Source: Larimichthys crocea | Taxonomy: Eukaryota > Chordata > Actinopteri > Sciaenidae | Reading direction: 5' to 3' | NCBI RefSeq assembly: GCF_000972845.2 | Contig: NC_040019.1 | Span: 9,243,868-9,307,867, forward strand | Length of the DNA: 64,000 nt | Part shown: piece after piece, positions 39,265 through 51,200 of the stretch | How the letters are laid out: each line of letters opens with the position of its first letter | Position numbering within the stretch: the stretch's first letter is position 1 | Notes under the pieces: generated by a model | Seen by the model: only the letters and a program-made list of their open reading frames with translations | What the model was told of the DNA's origin: nothing | Database searches by the model: none | Position numbers and translations under genes: made by a program

Positions 39265-42200
39265 GGGGCCCGGGTGGGGTCTTGGTGCCAGAAAGAAACA
39301 GAGAAAAAGAAAAATGTAGAAACCTAAGAATAAGTCTGTAATTCTGTAAGATTTAGTTATTTTAACACAATAGTACTAACAATGCTGACACCTATCTACT
39401 ACATCTTATTACACATAGAGTTTGATTTAAATTAATTAAATACAGTGTATGTCAGAAAGTTATAAAATAAGTTTAATACGACTCATATTTCTAGCCCTTA
39501 ATGTACCAAATCCACAGCCTGTTAAAGGCTGGTATTCAGTGTCATGCAGGAAGTGATTTGTTGAGGCCCATAATGACTCCTCTCACATATAATTTAATCA
39601 ACATGTTCCTCAATGTGTTTTTTTCTTTCTCTAAATGGGAATTAAGAGGAAGCTGGAAGGCCATTTCGATCCTCCATGAAATCGTGGCGTTGTAATTTGA
39701 AGACGCTCTTCTTTGTTTTAACTGACTTCCCGCTGACAAGATGCAGTCATCTATCTTGATTTGTGGTTCTGCTGTCAGACGTACACAGGAGATTTGGCAC
39801 TGTGTGACAAGGAGACAGGAAGGGAAAAGTAAAGGCCTTTCATAGGTCTTTCAGGTCTCAGAAAAAGATTTTCTTTTATCATCTATGTTTTCCCGCAGCT
39901 TTCTCACTACTCTAGCTCATCCACATTGTTCTTTAAATACCTCTGCAGAGGTAGTGGGTGTGTGTTGCAGACTTTACATTTTGATTCGGAGAAAAAAAAG
40001 TATCCAAATAGTCCTTTGCTAATGCTAGTTGTAGCAAGAAGGCAGCCGTTTCACAGTGTGTGCATCGACGTGAATTTCATCCAGCTGGAACATAGCAGTC
40101 AAGTGTGAATGAGTATGCAGTCCTTACATGCTGGCAGCTCGTCGATCAAAGGCTGACCCAACAAGAGGACAATCTACCTCTGATCTGCAGTGGCTACACG
40201 GCATAATTTGTTCTCCTGATACTCCTGGGTAATCCTGTCCTGGGGGGGATACTTTAGGACAAATGTCTCTGTAGGGCAAAGTTTGCGTTGTTTTTTTTAG
40301 TTGTTTTCTGTAGTTTCAGGGGAAAGCCTGGCTTATGGCTCCTCTGGGACTGGAACTCCCCTGTTGTGCTGTTCCCTCTGTGATTACAGATTTTTAGTCT
40401 CTCGTGACCCTAAATGACTTCCTGCTAATGCAACCTAATATGACCTGTGTTTGAAGCTGTTTTTAGAAGCAAGATTTAGTTACTTCTAGAGGTGGAGGAT
40501 ATATGTTTATCAAATATTTCATTGTGGAATACAGGTTTTTCTTATAGCACAGTAGGTATGAGAAGAACTGATGCATTTCTTTTGAGTAAATACTTTCAAG
40601 CACCTTTCATCATCACCAAATATCATCACATTATCATGTAACCTAAAAATTTAAGGCATTTTGTACAAAATCATGCAAATAGACTGTGATAACAACCATC
40701 CCATACACACCATACAGTATGGCAGGTCTTTGTACCCATCAAACAGCAGCTCTAAATATATTCTGTTCCTGCTCTTAGCTTGTACTTATTTTTAGACAGC
40801 TCCTACATAACATACACTCTTTCACCTTTCACAGTCAACTGGGATTTTAGTCATAAAGCGTCGAGTGCATTGGTGTACAGTTCCTGTAATGACAATGTGA
40901 GTCTCAGTTGGAGGGAGGGAGCTGTGAAAGAAAAGGATGTGGCACAGACTATCATCCAGAATTGTCTATTCACAGAAGTACTCGATAGGTAACTTGTCAT
41001 CACTCAAATAGGAGAAACGATACGGATGTTACAGTCAGCAGTATCAAAAGCGGCACTGAGGTCAAGGAACACTAACACAGTGTTCTCACCCACATCAACA
41101 CTGAACAAGGTCTAATTTACAACCCTGATATAAGAAGTTTCACTGCTGAGAGAAACTAAATAAATGTATTTCTGTTATCATCTTGTCCAAAACTTAAATG
41201 GAAGGTCATTTAAAATAGCCTCAATCAGTTCCTTCCGCTTCCAGTGACATGAAAACGGCAAAAATATTTTTGTATACTACAAATTCTGAATTGCAGTAAA
41301 TAAATAATGAAACACAGCCAAGACTGAATAGATTTGTGCTTCACAGTGTCACTTAAATAGCTCTTTGTTGGTGATGCACTGACCAGCTTCAACAACAATG
41401 CAAAAGCGCAACAGGATATTACTTTGGGCAGCTGGTATATGTAGGGTGGGTTCGACATGGATGGACGCATAATGCGGGAAATGTTTGCTCATGGGGCTAG
41501 GTGGTATTGTTTAAATACAATAACAGTCCCACAAACGCATTGTGCGAACACATATTTTCCCATTCATCTAACCATAGCTTTTACTATTTCAAGTAGAGAA
41601 CAGGACTTAACCTGTACTAAATTTGAACCTTAAAGGAATAACATGACAGTTTAAGAAATGGCAAGAGTTAGATGAGAAGATACCACTGTCATATATGAAG
41701 ATACAGCCAGGGTACAAAGAGGGTAGCTTAGCATAAAAACTGTAAACAGCTGGTATCTATCTTTTCGTGTAACTCTTGGCAAGCTGTTCGTCTAAAGCGG
41801 TGCTCCACACATAAACTATCTTTTGACTGAACACTCACTCTCTGACTGAAAGTTTGTAGCAGTGATGGAGAACAACAGCTGTCGTCAGCTTGAAGTCAGG
41901 CAGTTAGGTTAAAGGTGTTTATGGCGGGGCAAAATGTGTGAAGAAAGTAAATATGGATTGGAATGTTACTACTGGCAGAAGTTGGGACATTTGTTGTTTG
42001 AATCTATTCTCCCTTAACGAGAAAGCTGCAAACTTTACAGCCAACTGGGGGCTGAGTGTCGCTTTAACCTCAAAACAGCACCTTGAAGGAGGGAATAAGA
42101 AGCGAGGGCGGTCGTCGGTTTGCCAAATATGTCCTCACTCTGAAGGTTGAGACTCAAATTGGGTCCCACGAAGATGGGAAAACACACGCCATGTGTTACC

Positions 42201-45200
42201 AGCTGTGGCCGGTATCTAGCTCAGATTCAACTGTGTGTTCCTGTAATACAATGGCTCATTATTTAGAGCCTCACACACACACACATACAATGGGCCAGCT
42301 TCAAGCCATCAGATTAGTGGAGATTGACCCCTTCCCCACCCTGAGGCAACTTCCCTTTTTCTCTCAACCAATCAAAGCGGTGGGTTGGCAGAAAGTGTAA
42401 TGTGAAACCGGGGGTCTTGGCTCAACACTTCAAACCTTGGGCACAGTTGGAGGCCAACAGAAACAACAGCCTGTAGACTTTCACGGTCTTTCACTCTCAC
42501 AGAATCTCTTTACTTTGTTATACCCAGACACATACTGTTTACAAACTGCTGCATACACACAGTCACACACACACACACACACTCAGATTTATTCTTCAAG
42601 ATACAGACACAAACCACTTTCGCCTGGAGGGATTTACACTGTGAACTGGCTGCTATGGATTAATCATTTCGGTGGCTGGCTGTGTGTGTTACGGATGGAC
42701 TAATCTCAGTCTAGCCTAACTGGATACACAGAAGACTCACAAGCTTACTAGTCAACTTAGGTTGTCATTGCCTGTTGGTGCTAGTTAAATCTAGCCACAG
42801 TATCTGTATGAGGCTACAGGGCCCTCTTTCTGTGTGGAGGGTCGGATGATGCAGTGTGTGCTCTCCCTCATCTCCCCTCAGCTGAGCTCCGGATCCCCCT
42901 GTAGCTGTGAGGTCGGCGCCGAAGGGACAAAGAAGAAGAAATCCAAGAACCTGTAAGTACTCAGAACAAATCTTTTTTTTATGTGTGCGTGTTTTTACTT
43001 GTGTAAAGTTAAGAAATGAGGGATGGCATTTTTTTTGTCACAACATCACAGTGTTATTTAGAAAAACAAAATAAAACGATAATTCATCACTCACATGTGA
43101 GAAAGAGGTGGAAAGGGAAAGAGAGACAAGAACAATAGATAAATCTTTCACAGTCCCTCCAAGTCTTTCCAATGTTCAGTCATCACCTTGTATTATTTTC
43201 ATGCTAATTCAATCAACATGTGCATCCAGTCAAAGGGTACAAATTTCACACCCCCCTTTATCATCCATTATTTAAGGGGGCGCCTTTACTATTGTCTACT
43301 AATGGTGAATGATAATGACCTCGTTCAGCACATGTGGGGTTACTGAAGACGTCATCATGAAACTTATTGTGACAATACAGTATGTTGTATTGTCAACATA
43401 CGGCTGTGATTGGATTAGTGGACTGAGGGTGCTAGGACATATATTTCCTCTCTCTATTTTTGCTCATTTAATTAACTAATTTAGGGGAATTCAGTATTTA
43501 ATGTTCAAACTGTGCAATGCCCGCACATCTTCACACACATATCATGCTTAGGGTGACAGTGAAAGTTAAAGCTAATGATTTAACGCAGTTCATCATCTCC
43601 TTAATTAAGTGGTAAATGACGTGTGCTGCTGCCGAGGAGTGTGGTGCCATATGTGTGCCTCACATTCTCAGCTGTGCGAGAAGTAAGGTGTGTGTCGAGA
43701 GTGACGAGTGTTTGTGTGTGTCAGATGTGTGCGTCGACACCTCAGTGATTCATCAGCTGTTTGAATGAGCTTTATTCACGCTCCCGTTCGTCAAGATGAA
43801 AGTGCATTTCACGCTGTGAGGACAATAAAGCCGCTCACACTGGCTGTCCTTGGGGCTTGATAGCCACCCATTCTTCAACACAAGCTGTGTTTTTATGTTG
43901 TTTAGTTAAGCGACAGATTAAGTGATTAAGATTCCACAGCCTTTTTCTGGAGTCTGCAGTGTGTTGCCCTTTTCTGTCAGCTGTTGCAAACAGCTTCAGA
44001 CCTGCTTTATTTCACAGAATACAACATTGATTTTTAGGGATAACAAATGTGTTTTCTTTTCTTTTATTGAAATGTTTTAAATCTAGACTGCGTGATTGTT
44101 TTTGGCAGTTTGCAAAAAGACATACATCTTAGGAGTGTCTGCTCACATTTTTATTAGGCTCCAGTCTATTTTCACTGTTCCACTGCTAAAGGCTAAAGAG
44201 CTTGCCATTTGAATACCCGATGCAAGTTACCTTAAATGGGTTCACCTGTGTTTTTTGCTCTTTAAGAGACATCTGTGCCTACTTGTGACACTGTTGACGA
44301 CTGCATGGGGAAAAAAAACAGACAAAATATGTCCCTGTCATTGAGAGCAACCTTTTTCTGTCATCATTAGTCAATATAATGAGGATAAGTCACAAAGCTT
44401 TCTGAGCATGCCATGTTTACACACTGGTCTTCTGTCCCTTTTATTTACAGCCTTTGTTTCCATTGAATTCTCAATGTCACAAGTCTGTTATCACTTATGA
44501 AGAATTTTTTTTTCCATCGTCCAAAACTTGAGACCCATTTTCAGCTAGTTTTCATTATGCCATTCTGTAAACCCAATACCAGAGGTAATACTATACTCAA
44601 TCATATTAACTCACACCAATAAACATACCCTCAGTACAATATCTTTCTGTGTAACTCTGAGGAATACAAATCCAATATGTTGCTGCTATAGATAGAAATC
44701 TGGGCCCTTCTATATAACCAAGCGTAGCGGATATTAAATTATTTCTTCCAGATGTTGGAGACAGATATATAATATATAGAGATAGCCATTGAAGCAAGTA
44801 AATGTATATTAGCTTCTGACACAGCCAAATCAGGCTGAGATATATAGTCCAAAGAGAGTACTTGCTCATTCTTCCGTGGGATAGTCTCAGTGTATAAACA
44901 CTCTTCTTCTTTCTTCACACTTCTTCTTGCCTTAATCACTATGATTCCATCATCACTCAAAGAAGACTGAATGGAATACACAACATAATATTAATAGAAG
45001 AAGAAAATAGATAGTATTTTTCACTTAGAGGTGAAATGGTACTTTCATGCCTATTACATCTGTTCTCTTTGAAACGTCCTCTCTCCACTCCTACAAAGCA
45101 CTTGGCCACTCATGCTCCATTTTCAACAACAAAGACCCCATTATGGTCATCAACTTCTTAAGCATTCTCCCGCTCCACTTCTCCGCCCCTATACTCTTCC

Positions 45201-48200
45201 TACCTTTTTACATTTTGTTACTTCCTGCACTTTTCATTTAGCTCCCTGATATTTCCAGTGTTTTTAGATCCAGCACAGCTGGTTTCCTGAAATGATCTCC
45301 TCTCCGCCCTCACTTATCACCTTTTGTTTTTACTCAGTCCAGGTGTTCTTCAGTCCCCAAGCAATGCATCCCTGCGCAGCTATACTCCCCTTTTCCCATC
45401 CGGTGGCTTCCAACAAGTAGCAATAAAGCCATAAATCTACAGCACGTCAACTATTACACCAGAGTAATGTGCAGAAACGTGAGCTTGTTGACAGATTGCC
45501 TGGGGCAATGCTTTTTATTTCTGGGTGTGTTTTATGAACATAAAAATCTGTAAATGTAAATACTGACATACTGATACCTCAACTTTGCTTCATGAAGACG
45601 GGAAATACAGACAGATGGAGAGAGCAAAACGCAGAGTGTCTGCGAAGTGTTTATTACAAACACAACAGAAGTAACCATCTGTGTGTTTGACGTCTGTATG
45701 TTTGCACTTTACATACTGGAAAAATGCTCTCGTCTTGATAGATGGAGGGTGGTATTTTTCACAGCATAATACTGATTCTGTGCCATTTCTAGTAGCAGTT
45801 CCCAGACAAATAATAAATATCGCCTGGTCTTGGTGTGCATGTAAGGTCATTGTTGTGTGCTGAGAAAGTTGGCCAAGGTCAACGTTAGTTATGTAGTCCG
45901 ACAAGATGTGCTCTGACCTTGTTGTGGAATCAGTGTTGAGATTATGTGAACCACCTAAATCTCTTCTCTGTCAGATTACATATAGACATCTAGAAGTACC
46001 AAATCAAAATTAGACTGAAGTTCCTGAAACTGTTTTTAAAAATAAAAAATATACAACAAAGACCAAGAAAACAACTGGACCTCAAGGTGTGGACACCCAC
46101 TGAGGTTTATATTAGCTGTGGGTAAAAGGGATGAAGCCTCTTGAAAGAATGTTAAATCTCTTCAAGGGCAACAGAAGTGGCTTCCCTTTTGAATTCAGCC
46201 ATGACAAGAGATAAAAATCCATGCAGCAGAGTCATCTTTTTTTTTTTATTCCACATATTCTTCTTGCTTGTCAGTGCCTACATTACTCATGATATGACTT
46301 GCCGCCGACAGTTCGGTTGTAGTTTTCGGTGCATTAGAGGCTAATGTAAATGTAACTTCGATCTGCTAGCTCCAAGCAGAGGTGAGCAGTAACCTCACTT
46401 CTTTTCCAACTCCACACAGCCAAACTTACTTATCTTTGCCTCAACTGACTGAGGTGACATCACTTTATCAGCAGCCTCTTTTTGGACAGAAGTATCCATT
46501 AGTACTCCCCAACACCTATAAATAGATTTTGATGTATTTAATTATGATAATGCAGCTGTGTTAATATACTTCTGTTTATTTAATTATATATGACAATGGT
46601 GGGCTGCACTAATATGCACGTGCATATTAGAATGGAAGTTATCATGGTTGCCACCAAAAAGATGATATAATATGTAGGAAAGTCATCTTTGGCAGGCTTT
46701 GCTAGATTTACTAGCAAAGTTACTAAAATGGAGAAGACTCTAAGTCTTCAAACTCCTTAAAGTTGTCTCCTCACTCTGCCCAGTGACGGTTCTTACATTC
46801 CCCGCGGGATGTGTCTGTAGCTTCCATAGCCTCATTGTGTAGTTACATTTTTAAGGAGGTGCATGACGGCTAAGCGTAACTTTAGCAGCTTGTGCACTCA
46901 GTAGCTACACCATAACCCCTTAACACACCACCCTGAACCAAGTATTAGCACTTCTAGTTAATATTATGATATCATGTTTAAAGCAAGCCCCTTGGACATT
47001 GTTTAAAAGAACAGGAGCCTCATCTGAAAAGACTTCTTTACTGTGGATATTAGATTGGATTCTGTCTAAATAAGAAGTTAAAAATCAAAGACAAAATGAA
47101 TTGAACAGTTAAATAAAGATGCTAGCAAGCATTCAGTGCAGAGAAACCTCATAATGTGATATTTTCATGTGTCTTAAGTATTTCTGACAGCCCAGTAACA
47201 GATTTAACACAGAGCTCTAACTCTGCTTATCATCTGTAATGAACCATTACAGTCGTCCACTCACTTATTTTGCGAAAAAGACAAATGTCATCCCAACTCA
47301 CTAACCCAGAAAAATAAAAATCCATCTAGTTCCCAGTGGAAGGAATCTGTCCTCTCTAAACACTGTGCAGTGATTGGGTGAGCCCAGGGTCCGCCTTCTC
47401 CAGACCCCCTGGACTATATAAAGCTCCACCAGAGCCTCTCAGGGGTTAGAGGAATGTGATTGTCAAACAAACCCCTGGACCCCGAGCACTGGCACGCCTG
47501 ACACACGCTTACATGCAGTCAAATCTACACAAACACCAAGAGAACCTGCGTACAGGCTGGCACCCATGTTTCACACTATGGTTGATTTCTCAGAGAAGTA
47601 CCTTGAAAGGTAAGAGCAAGGCAATGTGTGTGTGCGTATGGATTAGTCTGCACTTTGATTCTCGTTATCAAGAATTAGAAACATCAGTAGGGAGGGTGAG
47701 GAAGGCGTGGATGTGGGGCTGTTTTGCCTCCCACAGGAATCGTTTCTCTCAAGCTGGTAGGAAGCTATCTGACCTCTACATGGATCTCATTTGACAGTCG
47801 CAGTGAGGGAGAAGAATCCCCCCGTGAGGGTGAGGCGCTCAAACTATTTTGGAGGAAGCAGCTTTAACTTCTAACTTGAGGCTGCCCCTTTTTCTTATTA
47901 TACACAGCCTGGATTTCAGGAATAGGATTGCTCATGTGGTCTTTGTGGCTAGGAAGGTGAGTTTGCTCAGAAATAGAGCTCCTTTTTTTCAGTCTTGATT
48001 GAGGGAGACTGTGAATGAGATGGTGTTATATTTATGGACAAAATGTAGGACAATTCCCTTTTTCGTTGTTCTTCTAGGAATATTTAATCTCTTCGTTATG
48101 ATTCGCCTTTCTCTTTCTTATTGCGTTGCTAGACGTGTTTTATGCTTTTTTGGATACATCGCATCTATGGACTGTTTTGTCTATAGGACAACACCCACAG

Positions 48201-51200
48201 TTTGTTCCCTTATCTTTGTAGACGGAGCCCAAAATAGTACAAATGTTGCTTAAACTGTTGCAGACATATTGACACAACCCATGACCCATTATCCTGATGC
48301 AAAAAACAGACTGACACACTTGCACTGTTATTTGTGTGTTGTGTCCTGTATTCACTTCACAGGCACACAGCCTTCTGTAAATATCAAGTGTCAGGGGGAA
48401 TGAAAACATGTTGCTAACCTTGGCTGCTGTTCTTACCATCTGTATTTTTAATTCTTCGCCCGTACTCATTGCTGTACCCCAGATCTTACAGGTTGGGTTT
48501 TACAAAGCTCCAACAAAGCCTCATATAGCAAACAAAAAGACATTTGGGATGAAGTAGGGCAGTGGATTCGGCTTGTGCTTGTATGGTACGTTGTGATCTG
48601 CAGTATGTCTGTCTGCAGCTCTCCCCCATGTGATCCCAGAGCCTTTCCCTGGGAGTGCGGCCTACTTTTCAGAACACCAGGAATAGCCAGCGGGGTGCTA
48701 TTAGTGCATCTAATGTGAGCCAAGCAAAGAGGGAATAAAGAGTACGGAAACCTGCAGATAATTGCGGTGCTAAAGACCTCTCGCTTCTTCGCTCAAGCAC
48801 AGACACAAGCATACACTCAGGTGTGTGTGTACGTATGTTGCCCATGCTGCCAAACACAGACACGCTGTATTTAGTGTCGTGTACATTTCTGGGTGGCAGC
48901 GTGTTAGATCAAAGATCATCCTAATTTGATAATCCTCTACAGAGCATGTGTCAGTCTTTTAGCAGATTATGCTAAGTGTAGGGGGTCATGGGGATGTAAT
49001 AAATCCAGTGGAGTGCGATACGGTACATTGCTAATTGTATTAGTGCTGGGGAGCTATTAGCAGGCACAGCTGGAGAGATATGGTAAAGTATCAACTTTAA
49101 ATACAGAGGTATTCACAGTGAGAGAGTGTGAGCAGTGCCATAAGCACATAAAAAGGTGCAAAGAGCACAGTATCAGTTATTACGTGACGTTACTCTCAAA
49201 ATAAAATGTACCCCTATTTTTGGTGGCTTTTTTATGTGAAGAATAGCTTGCCTTGTTGGTAGGAAGAGTGCTTCCTCCCTGAGTCTGCATATATGAATAA
49301 CATTTTCCTCCTGTTTTAAGTCTGTTTAAGAGTTTCACCCAAGGAGGTTTTACTCAACATGCTAATTGTGTTTCCATTCATTTAGGTGATTAGTTATATT
49401 TAGGTAGCTGATTTAGCAAATCTCCAGTCTGGCGGACGCAGAGACGTCTGCAGCCTTCTACGTGACATTGCTCAAAGGATGGAGAATGCGTCTGCCCTCA
49501 TTGCGGGAATTGTTGACGCCCATTGAACCAATCATTACGCAGGCAGTTTCATTTATGGCTGCGTGAGTTGTGTTTGACATGCAGGAAGAAACTCTTTCAC
49601 TCATCTAAGCTCCAGTAACCTCACACACCTACAGAAAGCAGTGTTACTGCATCCTGCGTTTGAAGTGGTTTAAATGAGACAGCTACATGCTGCGTAATAT
49701 TCATCGCTTGTTCTCAGAAACCGTGCTATATTTGAGTTTCCGAAGAATCAGTGGAAAGATAAATCATGAAGTGATGTAAGCTCAAGTTGTTGCCAGCGTT
49801 GACACCAAATGTTGTAACTGTAAAAGATTGCCTCGCAAGCAATCTGTGCTGCTCGAGGGCTGAATAATGTTTGTGTTTGCAATATCCATTGACACCCACA
49901 TGGTGGCAGGATAGAAACATACATTTCCCAAAAAGTGACCGTTGTTATGACATCATTGTCACATCGTTCCCATGCAGGCTCAGCTTGTATAAAACCCAGA
50001 CATAAATAATAAAGTCGTCTTTTGTCAGGCCAACAAAATATTTTCCAGCCATTGTAAAAAGACAACTTTCCTCTCTTCCTCACATGTAAGACAGAGGCTC
50101 TCTTCTAGTTAACACATGCACAGCTCAAGACCTAATTGCCTAAAGCACAAGCTAAAAATAGAACAATCTAATGAATCCTGCTCTGATGTTATGAGTTTAT
50201 TTAACAGCAAGAGAGTTTTATTTTGGTAACAATGTCCTTCAGGCTGTGAGCTATTCACAGGAATACTGTGCTATGGCACCCTGTTGTTTCCATGAAACAG
50301 AGGCCTGCATTTTGCACAGCAGTTCAGCATCTGGTTTAAGCCTGCTTCACACAGGGCACTTTGGATATTTCAATCAATGGATGACTCATACCTCCACCAG
50401 TGATGCCGCATGGACGTTAGGTTATTCCATAGGTTTTAAAGTACATTTTCTGGTTCCTCTATGTCTCTGTCGTCTTTTATCTATTTTTCTCCTCACATTG
50501 AATTCCCATTTTTTCTTTACCTCGCCTGAGAGAATAAAAAAAAGGCTTTCATGTAGGTTTTCTTCATGTGTTGGGAGCACATTCATTTTAAATCTCTCAT
50601 TTGGCATTTCTGCTCTCCCGAACCTCACAAACACTTTCAGAAAAGAAAGGCCTCTTGTGGTTCGAGAGTCGACTAATGTAATCAGCGCTAGCTGAACCCC
50701 CCAAAACCAAAACACACCCAAATCAATACACCCAAGTCACACTCATCCTGATTTTAAAAGGAGCTATTCAGCTGCCGCTTCCAACAGCTCACGCAGTCAT
50801 GCTGTATCACGCCTATTGGGCATGTTTCTACCTTTCCTTCCCTGCAGCAAGTTGGAAAAACTCACATCAGACATCATCACATCAGACGAGTGACTGTGTT
50901 CTCTGTTCAGTTTGGCAGCCGCGCTGTGTGACCACCGCGCGTTTAAGCATGCATTAATTATCCGTCTCCCACTTCCCTTCACACACACATGCACACACTG
51001 GTGGAGACGGGGAGTTTTCCAACACCTGTGACTGGCATGAAAGAACCAATGAGTTGGCACAGGTGCAAAGAGAGGGGTGTTCTTTGAAATGTCTGTGTGG
51101 GTGTTCTTTCATCCCCGTCCGAGTACATTCATCTACAGTATTTGTGCTACTCTGCAGTTGTGTGTTCTCACACCCCCCTCTGCGTGTGCATATTTGAATG

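Larger units (their letters stand above)
24604..42881 (+). other. 18.3-kb rgs3 intron
   Basis: I see no additional conserved exon on either strand. The contents I can name are a MITE-like fragment at 30144-30240, CA/CT microsatellites at 35671-35727, paired CA and GT arrays at 39100-39263, and a palindromic-repeat fragment at 41632-41760. The rest is AT-rich unique sequence. Confidence 0.6.

Noticed and set aside
38822..39319. Open frames of poly(VC) or poly(TH) across the CA/GT arrays
   Set aside because: Pure microsatellite translation, intronic.
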